A stretch of DNA of 64,000 nucleotides, taken from NCBI GenBank assembly GCA_963792785.1, contig CAWBXO010000001.1, positions 1,674,001 through 1,738,000 on the forward strand. Direction: 5' to 3'. The notes beneath the pieces were generated by a model. It saw only the letters and a program-made list of their open reading frames with translations. It did not search any database and was not told the origin of the DNA. Position 1 is the stretch's first letter. Each line of letters begins with the position of its first letter. Source of the DNA: CAWIMX01 sp963792785. GTDB lineage: Bacteria; Acidobacteriota; Vicinamibacteria; Vicinamibacterales; CAVVIG01. Position numbers and translations under genes: made by a program. Shown here one piece after another: positions 62,009 to 64,000 of this stretch.

Positions 62009-63545
62009 CGCCGTGGTCTGGGTGCTCTTCGCCGCCGTCGCCGCCCTCGTGGCGCTCGTCGGCTACGACCTCGCGCAGCGGCGCCATGCGATCCTCCGGA
62101 ACTTCCCGATCATCGGGCACCTGCGCTTTCTGCTCGAGGCCGTCGGCCCGGAGCTCCGCCAGTACATCGTCACCGACAACGATTCGGAGCGGCCGTTCAG
62201 CCGCGACCAGCGGCGGTGGGTATACGCCTCGTCGAAGGGCGAGAACAACTATTTCGGGTTCGGCTCCGACAACGACATGGAGCTCGAGCCGAACTACCTG
62301 ATCATCAAGCACCAGACGTTTCCGCTGGCGTCGCCGCACCCGGGCGAGGCCGGGTACGACGCCAATTACCGCGCGCCGTGCGCGAAGATCCTGGGCGCGG
62401 TGCGCGGCCGCGCGAAGGCGTTCCGGCCGGCGTCGATTGTGAACGTGTCGGGCATGAGCTACGGAGCGCTCAGCGGGCCCGCGGTCGAGGCCCTGAACCG
62501 CGGCGTGGCGGCGGCCGGCTGCCTGCAGAACACCGGCGAGGGCGGCGTGTCGCCCTATCACCAGCAGGGCGGCGACCTGATCTGGCAGATCGGGACCGGC
62601 TATTTCGGCTGCCGCGAGCTCGACGGGCGCTTCAGCATGGAGAGGCTGGCGGCGACCGTCGCGCACGTGCCGGCGATCCGCGCGATCGAGATCAAGCTGA
62701 GCCAGGGCGCGAAGCCCGGCGTGGGCGGCATCCTGCCGAAGGCGAAGCTCACGGAGGCGATCGCGGCGATGCGCGGCGTGCCGCGCGACCGCGACTGCAT
62801 CAGCCCGCCCGCGCACCGCGCGTTCCACGACGCCGACAGCCTCCTCGATTTCGCGGAGGCGATCGCCGATCGCACGGGCCTGCCCGTCGGCATCAAGTCG
62901 GCCGTCGGCGATCTCGAGTTCTGGCAGCGCCTGGCGTCGCTCATGGCGCGGGGCGATCGCGGCCTCGACTTCATCACGATCGACGGCAGCGAGGGCGGCA
63001 CCGGCGCGGGGCCGCTCGTGTTCTCCGACCACGTGGCCCTGCCCTTCAAGATGGGCTTCAGCCGCGTGCATCGCGTGTTCGTGGAGGCGGGCGCGCGCGA
63101 TCGCGTCCTGTTCGCCGGATCGGGCAAGCTCGGGTTTCCGGAAACCGCGCTGTTCGCGTTCGCGCTCGGCTGCGACGTCATCAACGTCGGGCGCGAGGCC
63201 ATGCTCGCCATCGGCTGCATCCAGGCGCAGCGCTGCCACACGAACCGCTGCCCCACCGGCGTCGCCACGCAGAACGCGTGGCTGATGCACGGCCTCGATC
63301 CGACCCTCAAGGCCGCGCGGCTGGCGAACTACGTCGTGACGCTGCGCAAGGAGCTCCTCGCGCTGAGCCGCGCCTGCGGCGTGCCCCACCCCGCGCTCGT
63401 CTCGCCGAGCCAGCTCGAGCTGCTCGACGGCCGCTTCGGCGCACAGACCGTGCGCGAGCTGTTCGGCGACGGCCGGCCGGCCGCGCTGACGGCGGCCGAG
63501 CAGACGGAGATCGAGCGGCTGATGCGAGACCTCGGCGCGAATTGA
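62001..63545 (+). CDS. FMN-binding glutamate-synthase-family protein
   Basis: 514 residues from ATG 62001 inside the arfB stop overlap. An N-terminal transmembrane helix (VVWVLFAAVAALVALVGY) anchors it. The GltS-type FMN barrel has GMSYGALSG, NTGEGGVSPYH, IKLSQGAKPGVGG, DFITIDGSEGGTGAGP, and the [3Fe-4S] cysteines CIQAQRCHTNRCPTG. No amidotransferase domain is present, so it is not a full glutamate synthase. Role unknown, likely an Fe-S flavin oxidoreductase at the membrane. Confidence 0.9.
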   Translation: MTSAVVWVLFAAVAALVALVGYDLAQRRHAILRNFPIIGHLRFLLEAVGPELRQYIVTDNDSERPFSRDQRRWVYASSKGENNYFGFGSDNDMELEPNYLIIKHQTFPLASPHPGEAGYDANYRAPCAKILGAVRGRAKAFRPASIVNVSGMSYGALSGPAVEALNRGVAAAGCLQNTGEGGVSPYHQQGGDLIWQIGTGYFGCRELDGRFSMERLAATVAHVPAIRAIEIKLSQGAKPGVGGILPKAKLTEAIAAMRGVPRDRDCISPPAHRAFHDADSLLDFAEAIADRTGLPVGIKSAVGDLEFWQRLASLMARGDRGLDFITIDGSEGGTGAGPLVFSDHVALPFKMGFSRVHRVFVEAGARDRVLFAGSGKLGFPETALFAFALGCDVINVGREAMLAIGCIQAQRCHTNRCPTGVATQNAWLMHGLDPTLKAARLANYVVTLRKELLALSRACGVPHPALVSPSQLELLDGRFGAQTVRELFGDGRPAALTAAEQTEIERLMRDLGAN

Positions 63546-63784
63546 CCACAGAGACTCGGAGACACAGAGAAACGCAGGTGGGTGCTCGACGCGGGCGGCC
63601 TGCGAAGCAGGCCGTTGGCGGGAACGGCAACGGGCGGTGAACACGAGAGGACCGATCGCCGGTCTCGTGTTCACCGGCCGTTGCCGTTCCCGTGGCCGCC
63701 TTCGGCGGCCCGCGTCGAGCTCGTACCGCGTGACGCTGGGACCGCGTGTTCACGAACCTCCGTGCCTCGGTGCCTCTGCGGTTC
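63545..63784. repeat. Composite palindromic element, copy B
   Basis: Starts at the last base of the stop codon of the preceding gene. Outer arms are 8-bp units (CACAGAGA, CTCGGAGA, CACAGAGA) facing a right arm at about 63757-63784. Hairpin GGCCTGCGAAGCAGGCC (63597-63613), a 29-bp stem (63620-63648 with 63663-63691, one mismatch, 14-nt loop), hairpin GGCCGCCTTCGGCGGCC (63694-63710). The layout equals copy A at 35.8 kb; the core stem is unrelated in sequence. No gene is seen in this 251-bp gap. Confidence 0.85.
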
Positions 63785-63796
63785 CGCACTCGACGA

Positions 63797-64000
63797 TCAG
63801 CCTCTGGCGGCGGGATCCAGCAGGAACAGGACGCGGGGCGCGCGCTGCGCCACCAGCGCGACGGGCAGCCTCGACTCGGGCTCGTCGAGCGCCGCGTGGA
63901 TCGCGGCGGCCTTCGACGCGCCGAACGCGGCGATCACCACAAGGCGCGCCGAGGTCAGGACGGGCAGTGTCAGCGTATAGCGCGCGGGCGGCGGCTTCGG
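63797..64000 (-). CDS. pgl: 6-phosphogluconolactonase, C-terminal part
   Basis: Open at the right edge; 67 residues plus stop are visible. RYTLTLPVLTSARLVV followed by AFGASKAAAIHAALDEPESRLPVALVAQ and LFLLDPAA matches the C-terminal half of DevB/Pgl-type 6-phosphogluconolactonase (pentose phosphate pathway). No problem with the frame. It lies downstream of composite element B in the opposite orientation. Confidence 0.8.
   Translation of the reverse strand, partial: PKPPPARYTLTLPVLTSARLVVIAAFGASKAAAIHAALDEPESRLPVALVAQRAPRVLFLLDPAARG

Overview
The window is very GC-rich, densely coding DNA with no rRNA, tRNA, CRISPR or phage genes visible. The gene set (secreted quinoproteins, cytochrome c/copper-monooxygenase-like proteins, secreted M1/M28/M29 peptidases, an Opp/Dpp transporter, NifJ-type pyruvate oxidoreductase, many Sec/Tat/lipoprotein signals) is typical of a soil or sediment heterotroph. 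I infer Acidobacteriota, perhaps Vicinamibacteria; this is inference, because no marker gene is present.

Layout. 0-5 kb: end of a beta-propeller hydrolase, an M28-like protein lacking metal ligands, a PQQ-type dehydrogenase and a YVTN lipoprotein. 5-9 kb: frameshifted nitronate monooxygenase, acyl-CoA synthetase and ECHDC3-like crotonase. 8.9-11.4 kb: cytochrome c/PHM-like gene plus a secreted partner (module 1). 11-13.7 kb: MltD-like transglycosylase and a VapBC-type toxin-antitoxin pair. 13.7-20 kb: a large SARP/AAA/TPR regulator followed by cupin, FAD oxidase and epoxide hydrolase, with direct repeats upstream of the cupin. 20-27 kb: RND adaptor, metalloprotease, CapA, MarC, RluA-type synthase, ferredoxin-MBL protein, lipoprotein. 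26.8-30.1 kb: a group of small envelope or stress-type proteins (PPC, BON, YtxH, DUF948-like) with three sigma54-type promoter matches and a relic of a site-2 protease. 30.2-35.8 kb: five-gene oligopeptide ABC transporter whose first four genes carry about 20 single-base indels. 36-40.8 kb: nifJ and a DHODH-like partner. 40.7-46.9 kb: MBOAT acyltransferase, frameshifted M28 peptidase, and a second cytochrome/PHM module (module 2). 47-56 kb: fatty-acid hydroxylase, DUF309, M1 aminopeptidase, a four-helix-bundle gene inside inverted repeat arrays, methyltransferase, quinoprotein, NHL/TPR pair. 56-64 kb: small hydrophilic protein behind a strong sigma54-type match, pirin, YdeI-like, DUF2089/SHOCT-like pair, DUF4386, M29 aminopeptidase, PEBP, ArfB, GltB-like oxidoreductase, and the start of a 6-phosphogluconolactonase.

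The most unusual feature is noncoding. At least ten intergenic sites carry short tandem arrays, mostly of 8-bp (7-9 bp) units, often as inverted pairs. One inverted pair is closed on a 20-nt spacer (46.85 kb), one encloses a four-helix-bundle gene (50.57-51.13 kb), and two enclose a nested palindrome with conserved flanking hairpins but a different self-complementary core in each copy (35.8 and 63.5 kb). Several genes take their stop codon from these arrays. The other highlights are the duplicated cytochrome/PHM plus partner module, the sigma54-type promoter group, the SARP locus with its likely operator, and the local concentration of indels in the transporter operon.
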